Assembly (NCBI RefSeq): GCF_032773895.1
Contig: NZ_CP120416.1
Location: 2,478,001-2,542,000 of the forward strand
Origin: Teredinibacter sp. KSP-S5-2
GTDB taxonomy: Bacteria; Pseudomonadota; Gammaproteobacteria; Pseudomonadales; Cellvibrionaceae
Direction of reading: 5' to 3'
Length of the DNA: 64,000 bases
The notes beneath the pieces were generated by a model. It had not been told where the DNA came from, ran no database searches, and saw nothing but the letters and a program-made list of their open reading frames with translations. Below, in pieces: positions 1 through 9,260 of the stretch. Each line of letters starts with the position of its first letter. Position 1 is the first letter of the stretch. Made by a program: the position numbers and the translations under genes.

Positions 1-1
1 G

Positions 2-154
2 GCTATTGAAGAGTTTGAATCATCCTATGTGAATAAAATTCTTGCGCAATGCTCTGGCAATATTAGTCGCGCAGCCAAAATTGCCAATAAGGACAGGCGG
101 GCTTTTGGACGACTGGTAAAAAAATACGGAGTGAATCGTGAACTGTTTTGTTAG
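2..154 (+). CDS. C-terminal end of a sigma54-type response regulator (Fis-like HTH), partial
   Basis: The first 50 codons read open from the window edge to a TAG at 152-154. The peptide contains a Fis-type helix-turn-helix (NISRAAKIANKDRRAFGRLV), the DNA-binding end typical of NtrC-family sigma54 activators; the receiver and AAA+ parts lie outside the window. The ending DRRAFGRLVKKYGV is common in this family. Target genes cannot be inferred. The next gene starts inside this one, so the two are probably co-translated. Confidence 0.75.
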   Translation, partial: AIEEFESSYVNKILAQCSGNISRAAKIANKDRRAFGRLVKKYGVNRELFC

Positions 155-650
155 TCCACGATTTTATTCTTCCAACCCCAAAGCGAGCCTAATGCTCGTG
201 CTATTACTCTTCGTCACATTCTCCCCAAGCAGCTACGGTAAACAAGAAACCACTGCCCCGGCCACAACAGCAAGCACAGCGGAAGCGCCAAAAACAGAGA
301 CGAAAAAAGACGAGTGCGACAAATCCATTCCTTTACTCTCAGAGTTTAATGTCACACCTACGGATTCCGTCGATAGCACGTATACCATTAATTTTGGCCG
401 CTACTTTAGCCCGCCGGATAATTCAACTACAGTTAAGATATTGCAAAGCCGTCAAATTCCGTATGAGATCGCACAGGTACGTGGAACCGAATGCACTATG
501 TCGTTTTTGGTTTTACATGGTAAGTTCTCAACACCCAAATTGGCTGAGCGTGAAATGTGGCGTTTAATGAGTTTCCCCAGCCCGGAACCGTACCAATGGG
601 TTTCGCTCAGAGCCACAGTGGCAAAAAAACCGGCGCAAAAAAAGCAATAA
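138..650 (+). CDS. small exported protein of unknown function, coupled to the regulator
   Basis: 170 residues. I keep the GTG start at 138 because GGAG sits six bases upstream; it overlaps the end of the regulator by 17 bp. The N-terminus gives a signal peptide with basic residues (R8, K15), a hydrophobic stretch at about 19-31 and a likely cut near SYG-KQ. An Ala/Thr/Lys-rich linker follows (about 36-57), then a compact C-terminal region (about 60-155) with two Cys and a TYTINFGRYF strand. That region vaguely recalls SPOR-type folds, but I cannot assign a family. A periplasmic protein working with the upstream two-component regulator is a context inference only. Confidence 0.6.
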   Translation: MNCFVSPRFYSSNPKASLMLVLLLFVTFSPSSYGKQETTAPATTASTAEAPKTETKKDECDKSIPLLSEFNVTPTDSVDSTYTINFGRYFSPPDNSTTVKILQSRQIPYEIAQVRGTECTMSFLVLHGKFSTPKLAEREMWRLMSFPSPEPYQWVSLRATVAKKPAQKKQ

Positions 651-677
651 TTATTTTGTTGCTTAGGTGAGCAGAAC

Positions 678-1091
678 ATGAAGGTTTACACAAGTCTAAG
701 GCACAATAAGCAACTGCTCCGAATGATCAGGACGGATGACCCCAGAACCCCCTACGGTTTGGGCAATGCCTATAGCGATAGCATGGAGCCTGAGGACATT
801 ACAGAACGGCGTCGGCGCATAATGGATCACTGGGGGATTCACAGTCAATCACCTCGCCGCCCGGAACCACCGTCAACCGCCGGTATACTCCCAGCTCGCA
901 CTCAGCGAATACTCTTCCATGAACTCGACCATCACAGTCAGGAATTATTGTCTCGACGCAATTTCAGCGGTAGCGAAGATCGCCGCGATGTACGCTCTGG
1001 AACCAAGCAACGCATCCATAGAGGAACCCATGAGTTTGAGTTGAAGGTGGAAAGCTACACCAACTCACCCACCCGGCCGACAAAACGTTAA
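678..1091 (+). CDS. hypothetical Arg-rich protein
   Basis: 137 residues starting at an ATG preceded by AGGTGAG. The product is hydrophilic and very rich in Arg and His (for example TERRRRIMDHWG and GSEDRRDVRSGTKQR), with no signal peptide or membrane segment. It follows the exported protein by 27 bp and could share its transcript. No family is recognised; the composition also allows a chance ORF, so confidence is moderate. Confidence 0.4.
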   Translation: MKVYTSLRHNKQLLRMIRTDDPRTPYGLGNAYSDSMEPEDITERRRRIMDHWGIHSQSPRRPEPPSTAGILPARTQRILFHELDHHSQELLSRRNFSGSEDRRDVRSGTKQRIHRGTHEFELKVESYTNSPTRPTKR

Positions 1092-1096
1092 CGCAT

Positions 1097-1297
1097 TTAC
1101 TGCGACTGAACAGATCGTTGAAAATTAAAGAAGTGTGCTTCTTCACTGGCCACAAGGTAGCCCAGCGATTGATAAAAGCTTACTGCTTGGGTATTCGACT
1201 TGAAACACGATAGTGTCACATTATATAAACCTGTCTTCATCACATTAAAGACATCATCCATTAAACATGAATCAACCGGTTTTAATTCTATTACCAT
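1097..1297 (-). pseudogene. C-terminal remnant of a GNAT acetyltransferase
   Basis: 66 residues. The piece around LSCFKSNTQAVSFYQSLGY matches the last part of GNAT N-acetyltransferases (Asn-x-x-Ala-x-x-x-Tyr-x-x-x-Gly-[FY], the acetyl-CoA-side helix and following strand). The acetyl-CoA binding loop and everything before it are missing, and no upstream coding continuation is seen on the minus strand. It is best read as a decayed fragment at the edge of an accessory region. Confidence 0.55.
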
Positions 1298-1345
1298 AAA
1301 AAATCCCTTTTCAATTTTTGTATATCCGCTAACAATAAATTTGGA

Positions 1346-2059
1346 TTAACTCGAAGAGAAATCAGACTCTAACTTATTGACTATTTCTGCAATCACCTCG
1401 GTGGTAACACCCATAATTCTGGCGCTGCCTTTAGCGCTCTGATCAACATCATAGCCAGCGGTTTCCAGAAAGGTGCTTATTTCATCGTATATATTCGCCG
1501 ACCGGCCGATGGATAAATTATGGTTCCCGGACTTACGCCGCCCGATATAGTAAGTTAAGTGTGTTTTATCACTGAATAGAGTGACACCGGCTTTTCGAAT
1601 ACTTGTTCTCAATGAGGCAGTAAGTAACTCGGTTATTTCGCCAAGCAATGCCCTGTTCAGCTCCTGCTTTATATTCCCTTCTTTCTGCAAAATCTGTTTC
1701 GTATAAGAGTCAGAAGCACTTTCTATTTCAATTTCTTTTGCTCCCAACAGATCCATAACGGGCTGCATTCTCTCGACCAGGGTATCATCTTTATCCAGAA
1801 ACCATTCGCCTTCGATTCGAATATCATCCAATAGAAGATGCAACGCATTTTCTATGTCTCTCGCATTAGTATGGGACCATGCTGCAATACATTGCGCTTT
1901 TATGGGAGATTTAGTGTTGCTTATTTGTTGCAACCTGGAAGTGAGGGTTGCGTTCCCGGCTCCGGTTATGCCAATTTTTTTATAGGGAATTTCCTCAATG
2001 TATCCACCACTGTCGATATGGCGCATGATATAAACAATGGTTTGCTGGTTATTACTCAT
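1346..2059 (-). CDS. GIY-YIG (T5orf172/Mug113-type) domain protein
   Basis: 237 residues. The first about 100 residues have the layout of the T5orf172/Mug113 branch of the GIY-YIG nuclease superfamily: YIMRHIDSGG, then YKKIGITG, then a TLTSRLQQIS helix, then ARDIENALH and EGEWFLDKDD. The C-terminal about 110 residues hold a helical stretch and a small mixed domain (TYYIGRRKSGNHNLSIG) that I do not recognise. This family is frequent in phages and mobile regions, but activity is often undemonstrated. GAGGCG precedes the ATG. It is monocistronic and faces away from the lyase gene. Confidence 0.65.
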   Translation of the reverse strand: MSNNQQTIVYIMRHIDSGGYIEEIPYKKIGITGAGNATLTSRLQQISNTKSPIKAQCIAAWSHTNARDIENALHLLLDDIRIEGEWFLDKDDTLVERMQPVMDLLGAKEIEIESASDSYTKQILQKEGNIKQELNRALLGEITELLTASLRTSIRKAGVTLFSDKTHLTYYIGRRKSGNHNLSIGRSANIYDEISTFLETAGYDVDQSAKGSARIMGVTTEVIAEIVNKLESDFSSS

Positions 2060-2297
2060 GTCGCCTCCACGAACTCTTTGCTTTTCAACATAATCGAAAC
2101 ACCATGGCCTTTATTCATTAAGCGCAAAAACACCGCCAGCTTTTTTATAGCCTAGTGACCATCTGCCATTCAATCCATCACACCTTTTATTTTCCATTCA
2201 TTGCCAACCCCACATTTGCGTGTTTCGTACAGCAAGCCCCTTATAAAGTGTGAGGTGGTTTTATTTTTTGCAGGACAAAAATACTACTCTTCGAGGT

Positions 2298-2309
2298 ACA
2301 TACGTATGT
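2298..2309. promoter_or_regulatory. 12-bp perfect palindrome upstream of the lyase lipoprotein
   Basis: ACATACGTATGT is a perfect palindrome 33 bp before the ATG of the heparinase-like lipoprotein. It has the size of a repressor operator, but no regulator is encoded beside it and palindromes of this length can arise by chance. Confidence 0.25.
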
Positions 2310-2342
2310 TTAATATTAATCCGCCATAAAAGGAGAATACAA

Positions 2343-5300
2343 ATGAGAAGAAATAAAATACTTCTCGTTGTTGTCGCTGCACTATCAGTTATTTTAGGAT
2401 CATGCGGAGGTGGCGGATCAGGTTCATCAGCAATAGATTCTTCAACCAGCAGCTCCGGCGGAAACTCTGGCAACACAAGCTCCAGTAGCTCTAGCGGCGG
2501 TTCAGGCAGCAGTTCTAACAGTAGCTCCAGCAGTTCTGGTGGCACTGCCTATAACCCAGTATCAAAATCAAGTTTTGTCACCATACCGGGTTTGTATCAT
2601 TACACACGAACGGATACATCCTGGCTGGACGGCAGCGCCCTTCCTTACGGCACCTATATAAGTGCAGCAGATATTGATGGTGTTCCGGCATCAAATATCG
2701 TTGATGATTTGCAAGTCAAAGCGGTATTAACGAAACCCGGTGGTATTAAAATTCCACTTTCCTTTGTTGATATTGAACCGGGTATGTATTTTATTCGCGT
2801 AATGGGCCGCGTAAATCAAACTACGGTTCCCAGAATACGCCGGCCTTTGTTACTCGACTTAAAAATCAACGACGGGCCGAATGGTGAAATCAGCCACTAC
2901 CGTATGCGCGCCGCCTATGACAATACAGTTAAAGAAGTTGCCCGCATTTTTTTCCATGGGCTAAACGATACAAATAATTTAACCGCTGAGTTGAGTGTTG
3001 CGGAAGGTAGCCAGGAAGATTTATACATTCATCGAATTGAATTTTTTGATGCATTAGCCGGCACCTATAAAGTCGCAGGCAAAACCGCTTCATCAACTTT
3101 TACACCAGAAGAACGCACAGCATACCGGGAAGAAGCTGCATTTATTGCCTCTCAACCGCCATACACCTGGAGTGATGACGGAAAAATTTATTACCCGGAC
3201 ACCAATGAATGGCGTTGGGTTAACCATCAATACCACGGTAAAACCAATACGGCAGCGGAACGACTTGCACGAGACGAACGTGTCTGGAATTCGCAACCGC
3301 CTATTAACGCCATGCATACTGGCGGAAGTGGCGGCCTCGGTGGAAGTTACGATACGACGTATCAAATGGCTCCCAGCGGCCAAACCGTCATTGACGATAG
3401 AGTGACAAATGGCGAATGGAAAATTGATATTGGCACTCTTCCTGCCGGTTCAAGCAATTATGCCTTTGATGTTCCCTGGAAATTAATTAACGAAAAACTC
3501 GGGTTGGAATATACCCTGGAGGATTATAAGCAGCATAAACCTTTACCCAGCCCTTACCCCTGGGGGGATGCCGGCACAGGATTATATTTTGCCGAGGATA
3601 ACGCAGCAGGAACAGGTAGCCCAGGAAGCTATTACAATATTATCGGGCCACATATATTCAAGCGTATTTATTATCAGGGGTTTCAAACCATCTGGAATCA
3701 CGATGGCGGAGGGTTGAATTTAGCCAAACGCTACCATGCGGTGGGCGCTCCTGATGATGAAGCGGGTAACGACGATGCCGCGCGTGATGCCGCCATTTTA
3801 TTAGTTCGACTGGCGTTGAATTATCCTTCCTACCACTTGGAAGCTCAGGACTTAGCACAAGTCAGTGCAATTCCACATTTGCAAATTGCCAGTGATTATC
3901 GATGGGAAGGTCGACGTGTAGGTCAATACCAATATCACGGTTGGGCAGCCACCCGTATGGAGCAATTAACTTACGCCTATGATTATCTGTTCGATTATAT
4001 TCAAGGCAATGAAGACCTGGCCCAACGGCTGCACGATTTTGTTCCCTGGATAAAAACCTCGCAGGACGTCATCAAACTACTCGACACCAATATTTTGCAA
4101 TATGCCGTTGCCTGCATTGGTACCAATCGTATTACCTCCACTGCCCCCTATATTTACGGGATGGTGCAAATGCCCACCTCCTTCAGTGGCGATTGGATGA
4201 ATGCATTCACCTCCAGCATGACGGTATACCCCGCGCGAATGCAAACTATCGATTACCACTACCACAATTCCTACACGCAAGATGGTACAAGTTTTATTGG
4301 TTCAACCAGTTATACCCAAGGGGACACCAGCGATTTATTTGAACTCTATAAGAGTTTTAAAAGCTTTATTCGCAACGGCGGTACAGTGGTTCATGATTTA
4401 TCCGACCCGGTTAAATACCCCAAAATAAAATCTGCAGCCAAGTTTCTGCTCGACACATCCTTAGCCGGTGGATATGAAATTGCCGTGGGCGATGTTGGAG
4501 GTGCCCCCTACAAAAGCCGACGATTAACAAGTAGCACACTGCTTAAATATCTTCCTGAAGTCTGGGAAATTACCCAAGACCCAAGAGCCGCGTGGTTGTT
4601 GGTGAACGAACCTGACTACGGTGGCAGACGAGGCTTAAGCGACAGCGAATGGAGTAAAGTCCAAACTGCGGCTGCCACACAACTTCGCGACCCAAGGCAA
4701 TCGACAGAATCACGAGTCCTGCCAGGCTTCGGTTTGGGCATTCTGGAAGAAGGTGTGGGCCAGAATGACTACCGCAAAAAAACTGCCGTGCAACTCAGAA
4801 CAGGTAACGGTGTTGGCCACGCCCACGCCGATGCACTGGATTTAAATTTCTTTGCCCTGGGTTTGCGTATGGGCACCGACATCGCACAACGGGATGAAGG
4901 CGAGAACTTTACCCTACCCCCATCAACCCGTTCTATTGTGCACAATGTGGTTGAGGTAGATGGCTTACTCCACCCCTGGAAGAATAAAGAAGACCCCAAT
5001 AATCCAGAAGCTATTTGGCCCACTGGAAATTTCGATAGCTCCGACGCCTGGATTGATGTATTTAAACCGGTTTCCGGCGGCCAGATAATGGGGGGCGAAG
5101 GAAAAACCGGTAGTCGTTACAAAAACTACGGACTGTTTCGTCGCGACCTGGCCTTAATTGATCTCGACGGTGAATCCGCCTACGTCATGGATTGTTTCCG
5201 AGTCAGCGGCGGCAAACTCCACACCTGGAGTTTTCACGGTGGTATCACCAATAATGAGACTGACGGTTTATCGGTAAATGGCACCTGGACAAATTCCGGC

Positions 5301-6677
5301 CTGGCAGATACCGGATCGGAAATTGGCAGCAGCGCCATGTACATGCGTAAATATGCCAACGGCTCCAAGTTCGAAGGCACGGCACCAACAAACGGCCCGA
5401 TTGAAGCCACTTGGCGACTTGGCCGCACTGCAAGCACCTCCAACGAATGTAACGGCGACAATACCTGTGTGGATGTCACCACCATTGCTGCCGAACAGGC
5501 TATGCATGGCAGCGACTACAACGCCACCTCTGCCAGGAAGTACACCAAAATTACGCTGTTTGAACACGAGGGGGAACGACTGCTTAAAGGAAATCTTATT
5601 TCCGGTAAATACCAAATGAACTTCCCCAGGTTGCATGTGCAAAACACTCAAAATGCACCTTACGATAAACCCTATGCAGAACTTCCTGATTTGGAAAGTG
5701 TTTACCCAATGGTATTGGAAGCCTATGCAGGAACCTCCAAGCTAGGCACGAAAGCTTCTGTTGCCATAGATAACAACGATACCGACGCACGCAAAGCCGT
5801 ACTTCTGGAAACAGCAGTAAGTAATGGAACCAACCGTACCGACTGGTTCTTTAGCGACCTGTACGATAAAGCACGAACTATCACCAGCCGCAACGCAACC
5901 ATTCACGCAGACCGGGTAGTGTTTTCCAAAGATGATAGCGGCCTGCGATTTATTAACCTTGTGGGAGGCAAGCAATTTAAAGCAGGTGATATTGTCGTAC
6001 AACCCGATAGCGACATGTATCAAGCCACAGTAACCGCTGTGGATTATGTAACGAAAAAAGTCACACTCAATACGCCCTTCCCCGCAAAATTATTGCAGGG
6101 AGAGAACCTGCACTTTTATAACGAAGGGCATCACTCCAGTTATAAATTAATCGATACTGCAGCAAACACCATCACCGTGGAAAACAGCCCGGTAGTTGGC
6201 AAAATAAATATCAGTGCAATTGCCGGTGACGGGATGCTTACGCGAGACAGCACTTACCTTTTAGCTGACTACGGCAATAGAAATCGGGGCTTCACCGCAG
6301 CAACCGAGGATCATGCAAAATCAACTGTTATGCTTCATTACGATCAAATACCGGCAGGCAGCATCAGCATGGCTGATTTAACCGATGTCGATGGCGACGG
6401 TTATACCAGCTTGCTGATTTATGATTTTGGGCCAACGGATACCGCGGAAATTCTTACCCATGTTGGGATAAAACGCACAGGTACAGGAACCTATGACATC
6501 GATGCAAATGTTGGGTTTACACTCACCCTGCCGCTAACCAATATTACCAGCGCCAACTTTAAAGCACCTGGCGCACAAGCGGTTAATCTACCCATTAGCC
6601 CAGGAACTGGAACCATAACGATATCCATCACCGCGGCACAATTAAATAACGGGCAAGGTGTATTGGAATTGCTTTAA
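2343..6677 (+). CDS. giant heparinase II/III-like polysaccharide lyase lipoprotein
   Basis: 1444 residues from the ATG at 2343, chosen over upstream in-frame codons because AAGGAG lies eight bases before it and a lipoprotein signal follows (lipobox LGSC, Cys21). Residues 22-68 are a Gly/Ser linker of the Cellvibrio/Saccharophagus kind. A beta-rich N-terminal module (about 70-270) precedes a long helical part with Trp/Tyr-rich stretches, as in the alpha/alpha toroid of heparinase II/III lyases. At about 822-848, GHAHADALDLNFFALG is the hallmark motif of the heparinase II/III beta-sandwich. Another about 600 residues of beta-rich sequence follow, ending with a DVDGDG calcium-type loop. It likely cleaves a uronic-acid polysaccharide at the cell surface; the substrate is unknown. 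No TonB receptor or other PUL gene is adjacent. Confidence 0.8.
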   Translation: MRRNKILLVVVAALSVILGSCGGGGSGSSAIDSSTSSSGGNSGNTSSSSSSGGSGSSSNSSSSSSGGTAYNPVSKSSFVTIPGLYHYTRTDTSWLDGSALPYGTYISAADIDGVPASNIVDDLQVKAVLTKPGGIKIPLSFVDIEPGMYFIRVMGRVNQTTVPRIRRPLLLDLKINDGPNGEISHYRMRAAYDNTVKEVARIFFHGLNDTNNLTAELSVAEGSQEDLYIHRIEFFDALAGTYKVAGKTASSTFTPEERTAYREEAAFIASQPPYTWSDDGKIYYPDTNEWRWVNHQYHGKTNTAAERLARDERVWNSQPPINAMHTGGSGGLGGSYDTTYQMAPSGQTVIDDRVTNGEWKIDIGTLPAGSSNYAFDVPWKLINEKLGLEYTLEDYKQHKPLPSPYPWGDAGTGLYFAEDNAAGTGSPGSYYNIIGPHIFKRIYYQGFQTIWNHDGGGLNLAKRYHAVGAPDDEAGNDDAARDAAILLVRLALNYPSYHLEAQDLAQVSAIPHLQIASDYRWEGRRVGQYQYHGWAATRMEQLTYAYDYLFDYIQGNEDLAQRLHDFVPWIKTSQDVIKLLDTNILQYAVACIGTNRITSTAPYIYGMVQMPTSFSGDWMNAFTSSMTVYPARMQTIDYHYHNSYTQDGTSFIGSTSYTQGDTSDLFELYKSFKSFIRNGGTVVHDLSDPVKYPKIKSAAKFLLDTSLAGGYEIAVGDVGGAPYKSRRLTSSTLLKYLPEVWEITQDPRAAWLLVNEPDYGGRRGLSDSEWSKVQTAAATQLRDPRQSTESRVLPGFGLGILEEGVGQNDYRKKTAVQLRTGNGVGHAHADALDLNFFALGLRMGTDIAQRDEGENFTLPPSTRSIVHNVVEVDGLLHPWKNKEDPNNPEAIWPTGNFDSSDAWIDVFKPVSGGQIMGGEGKTGSRYKNYGLFRRDLALIDLDGESAYVMDCFRVSGGKLHTWSFHGGITNNETDGLSVNGTWTNSGLADTGSEIGSSAMYMRKYANGSKFEGTAPTNGPIEATWRLGRTASTSNECNGDNTCVDVTTIAAEQAMHGSDYNATSARKYTKITLFEHEGERLLKGNLISGKYQMNFPRLHVQNTQNAPYDKPYAELPDLESVYPMVLEAYAGTSKLGTKASVAIDNNDTDARKAVLLETAVSNGTNRTDWFFSDLYDKARTITSRNATIHADRVVFSKDDSGLRFINLVGGKQFKAGDIVVQPDSDMYQATVTAVDYVTKKVTLNTPFPAKLLQGENLHFYNEGHHSSYKLIDTAANTITVENSPVVGKINISAIAGDGMLTRDSTYLLADYGNRNRGFTAATEDHAKSTVMLHYDQIPAGSISMADLTDVDGDGYTSLLIYDFGPTDTAEILTHVGIKRTGTGTYDIDANVGFTLTLPLTNITSANFKAPGAQAVNLPISPGTGTITISITAAQLNNGQGVLELL

Positions 6678-6686
6678 TAACTTTGA

Positions 6687-6766
6687 CAGTGTGGCATTCA
6701 CACACTGAGCTAACCTTTTATGCCTTTGTAGACCATTGTTAGTCTGCAGGGGCATAAAGGTGGTTT
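6687..6766 (+). terminator. tandem hairpins after the lyase gene
   Basis: Two inverted repeats lie just after the lyase stop. The first is CAGTGTG/CACACTG (6687-6693 with 6701-6707, 7-nt loop). The second is longer and imperfect: AACCTTTTATGCC...GTAGAC (6712-6733) pairs with GTCTGCAGGGGCATAAAGG (from 6742), and the right arm runs into TGGTTTGTTG. Termination is the simplest role; the U-tract is weak. Confidence 0.5.
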
Positions 6767-6888
6767 GTTGGGGCTTGAGTGGATAAATTTTTCGATAAGA
6801 TACAAGCTGATCTGAGAGGTTTTTCACTACTTTAATAGAACATATAGATACAGTGTAATAACAGGTATTTAACGCCTAAAGCAGCGGT

Positions 6889-7230
6889 TTATTTATCACC
6901 TATTTTTGCCTCTTGCAATTCATAGCTAAACCAAGGCAGACCTTTAGGTTTAGCCCAAAAAGGTATGACTATAAAGATTGCAAAAATCAATATCCCCGCA
7001 ACAAAAGAAGCTTCATCGCTTATTTTCCACAAGAACTTTAACACCGGAGCGCTAAATAGAGCTAACACACCATAAGAAAGATACAATTTACTACTAGCCT
7101 CTTTAGGCCATTCCTTACTCTTTATATGAGCGCAGCATTCTGAACAAATGTAGCCCACCACTCTTTGCCGCCTTGCACGTCTTAAGGACTGTAGCCAACT
7201 AATTTTGTTTAAACAGTTTGGACAAATCAT
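6889..7230 (-). CDS. small zinc-ribbon membrane protein
   Basis: 113 residues if started at the ATG giving MICPNCLNKISW; an upstream GTG (7284) would add 18 hydrophobic residues, and no clear ribosome site decides. A CPNC...CSEC pair (about residues 3-37) forms a rubredoxin-like zinc knuckle, followed by two membrane segments (SYGVLALFSAPVLKFLW and AGILIFAIFIVIPFW). The function is unknown. It is the last gene of a long minus-strand series of small accessory genes. Confidence 0.5.
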   Translation of the reverse strand: MICPNCLNKISWLQSLRRARRQRVVGYICSECCAHIKSKEWPKEASSKLYLSYGVLALFSAPVLKFLWKISDEASFVAGILIFAIFIVIPFWAKPKGLPWFSYELQEAKIGDK

Positions 7231-7314
7231 AGATTCATTAAGATATAAGAAATAGAAACACCAAAAAAAATAAGATACTAGCACACCTAACTGACAGGAT
7301 TTATACGTTAATTC

Positions 7315-7884
7315 CTAACTAATTTTCTTACGATCTTTAATAAAGTTTGCATGATCTTTTGCCCAAAACGGCAACTTCATACAAATTACTATAACCCCCA
7401 ACAGAAATAAGGTCAGAAAAATCACTCCATGTAACCAAACACCAGATACAATCCAGTGTATAAATCCTTCGCCTATTCGGTACTCGTACCAACTATTAAT
7501 AACATCAGCATGCTCTCTTACAAACGACTCGGCGTAAAGCGCCATTGATAGAATAGAATAACCCAACACTAAAATCCCAACCGAAAGCATTAAAGGCTTC
7601 CAGGGGTGAGCCTTTGTGTTGAGATTTATCGCAATCATTCCGATATAAAAAATAACCGACGCACTTAAGCAAATAAAAGCGATAGCCAGCCCACCTAAAG
7701 CAATTACAACAATAAACCATATTCCCTTGGTAGCTCCCCATATCTGCTCACCTCGAATGTAAACTGACTCTTGTAAAAGCACTACATACAAACCAACAAA
7801 CAGAACAAATAAAACGACGACCAGAGGAAGCATTTTCCACTGATCACGAATCTCCTTCTTTCTTGCTTCTTCTATCTCGTTCAT
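7315..7884 (-). CDS. four-helix integral membrane protein, unknown
   Basis: 189 residues with four hydrophobic segments (about 15-35, 52-80, 95-115 and 150-172). A charged N-terminus (NEIEEARKKEIRDQWK) points to a cytoplasmic start. No catalytic or transport motif was seen and no family is recognised. It lies 30 bp upstream of the zinc-ribbon gene (84 bp if the later start is used), so the two may be one transcript. Confidence 0.55.
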   Translation of the reverse strand: MNEIEEARKKEIRDQWKMLPLVVVLFVLFVGLYVVLLQESVYIRGEQIWGATKGIWFIVVIALGGLAIAFICLSASVIFYIGMIAINLNTKAHPWKPLMLSVGILVLGYSILSMALYAESFVREHADVINSWYEYRIGEGFIHWIVSGVWLHGVIFLTLFLLGVIVICMKLPFWAKDHANFIKDRKKIS

Positions 7885-8060
7885 TTTGATATGATCAATC
7901 GCTCCGTTTATCTAGACCAATATAAACTTACTTTCCCCAAAAGCGCATTAGCCTTTCAAATTCAACACATCCGTAATAAAGACCACCCTTCCGAAACACC
8001 ACCTTGCATGACGGATACTAATTATCACGTTATTTATCGATCAGCGAGAAAAACAACATA

Positions 8061-8930
8061 CTAACAACTCTTTCCATTCAATGCAGAATTAATTATATGA
8101 GTTACCCAATCACCATTTTTTCTACCAGAATCAAACGTAGTATATCCATTCGATCTGTAGCGAAAATCCATCTTCCAGCCGTTACTTCTCTTTTTATCCT
8201 GTAAATAACGTATAGCGTATTGCGCTCTTGGGTCATCTAAAAGATTCGCATTCGCAGCAAATCGAATCAGCTCGACAATGTTAAGGTGATAGGATTCAGG
8301 AAATGAAATATCCATTATATGTTGAGTGATGGGCTTATCGTCGCGAAGCCTTTTTACTAGATGATGTTCAAGCAGGTACTCTTTGCCCTGCTCCAACTTT
8401 TGACTAACACTTGTATCGCCGGTAGCCTTCCAGTAAGAAAACAAAGCAAATACAGATTTAGCAAGACCAATGTAACAAGGAGTGTTTTTAAAACAACCAC
8501 CGTACCGGTCAAATTTTAAATTTGGGATAGATACCGATTGTCCACGTTCCATAGGTTGATAGTCATTAATCCATTCCACCGCATTCAGAACCGGCTCGGT
8601 TCTGGCCAGCCCTAGCCTGCACAGTGCGGTAACTATCATCGCGTTATAGCAAGGTAGAAAATGCTTTTCATCTCCGCTTAACGAGAAACCAAAAGGAGCA
8701 GCAAGCCTATTGAATATCCGGTCAATCAATTTGTGAGTGTACTCAAGATGTTGAGCATAAGGTATTTCACTCATCGCAATGACTTTCCAGATATAAAATA
8801 GAGAATCGTCAACCCAATCGCTTGTGAGCCGTTTAACTAGATCCGATTGTTCCAACAACGCCAATGCATCACCTTGCGAAACTTTCGTGCCGCTATCGAT
8901 AATTATTTTAAGTTGTAAAGCTGTGTCCAT
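8061..8930 (-). CDS. alpha/alpha-toroid-like protein, unknown
   Basis: 289 residues, soluble and almost all helical, with repeated helix pairs and GG/W-containing turns (RYGGCFKNTPCYIGLAKSVF, NGWKMDFRYRSNGYTTFDSG, GDWVTHIINSALNGKSC). This looks like the six-barrel folds of prenyltransferase, terpenoid cyclase or squalene-hopene-like proteins, and resembles uncharacterised bacterial 'toroid' proteins. The catalytic Asp-rich motifs of terpene cyclases are not visible, so no reaction is proposed. It has its own spacing on both sides (176 and 45 bp). Confidence 0.55.
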   Translation of the reverse strand: MDTALQLKIIIDSGTKVSQGDALALLEQSDLVKRLTSDWVDDSLFYIWKVIAMSEIPYAQHLEYTHKLIDRIFNRLAAPFGFSLSGDEKHFLPCYNAMIVTALCRLGLARTEPVLNAVEWINDYQPMERGQSVSIPNLKFDRYGGCFKNTPCYIGLAKSVFALFSYWKATGDTSVSQKLEQGKEYLLEHHLVKRLRDDKPITQHIMDISFPESYHLNIVELIRFAANANLLDDPRAQYAIRYLQDKKRSNGWKMDFRYRSNGYTTFDSGRKNGDWVTHIINSALNGKSC

Positions 8931-8975
8931 CGTATTACTCAGATAACGTTCTTGATATGCCAGATACGCATTTTC

Positions 8976-9260
8976 CTATACAATCGTTCTATAGAACTCA
9001 GGCTTCGCACTTTCATATATACTCAAAATCTTCTCCGGCAACGCCTCACCCGGCGCAGGAGTTCCAAGTGATTCAACTAAAGCAGTAATATGCGCATCCA
9101 TGTATGGTTGGTTTTCCCATTCCTCAAAAAGGATAAATTCGTGTCTGCATGCGAAACTTTGATTAAATAAGTAGGAAATACAGTCCTCTCTACGCCTGAA
9201 ATCAACAGTCAACTTCGATGCTAGCACTAAAAAACCCTCCAACCTGGGAAAATGAAGCAC
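8976..9260 (-). CDS. ABM (antibiotic biosynthesis monooxygenase)-fold protein
   Basis: 94 residues starting at a GTG that overlaps the TAG stop of the upstream membrane gene by one base, which suggests translational coupling. The stretch SYLFNQSFACRHEFILFEEW followed by ENQPYMDAHI matches the ABM/YgiN-type ferredoxin-like fold (helix, strand ending in FxLFExW, then an xxAH helix). Such proteins include small monooxygenases, isomerases and many of unknown role. The C-terminal YESAKPEFYRTIV is a usual ending in the family. Confidence 0.6.
   Translation of the reverse strand: MLHFPRLEGFLVLASKLTVDFRRREDCISYLFNQSFACRHEFILFEEWENQPYMDAHITALVESLGTPAPGEALPEKILSIYESAKPEFYRTIV

Noticed and set aside
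5268-5651. 127-residue minus-strand ORF inside the lyase gene
   Set aside because: Antisense within a clear coding region; no start signal.
8930-8976. attC-like site between the toroid and ABM genes
   Set aside because: Only 45 bp and no matching RYYYAAC/GTTRRRY pair.
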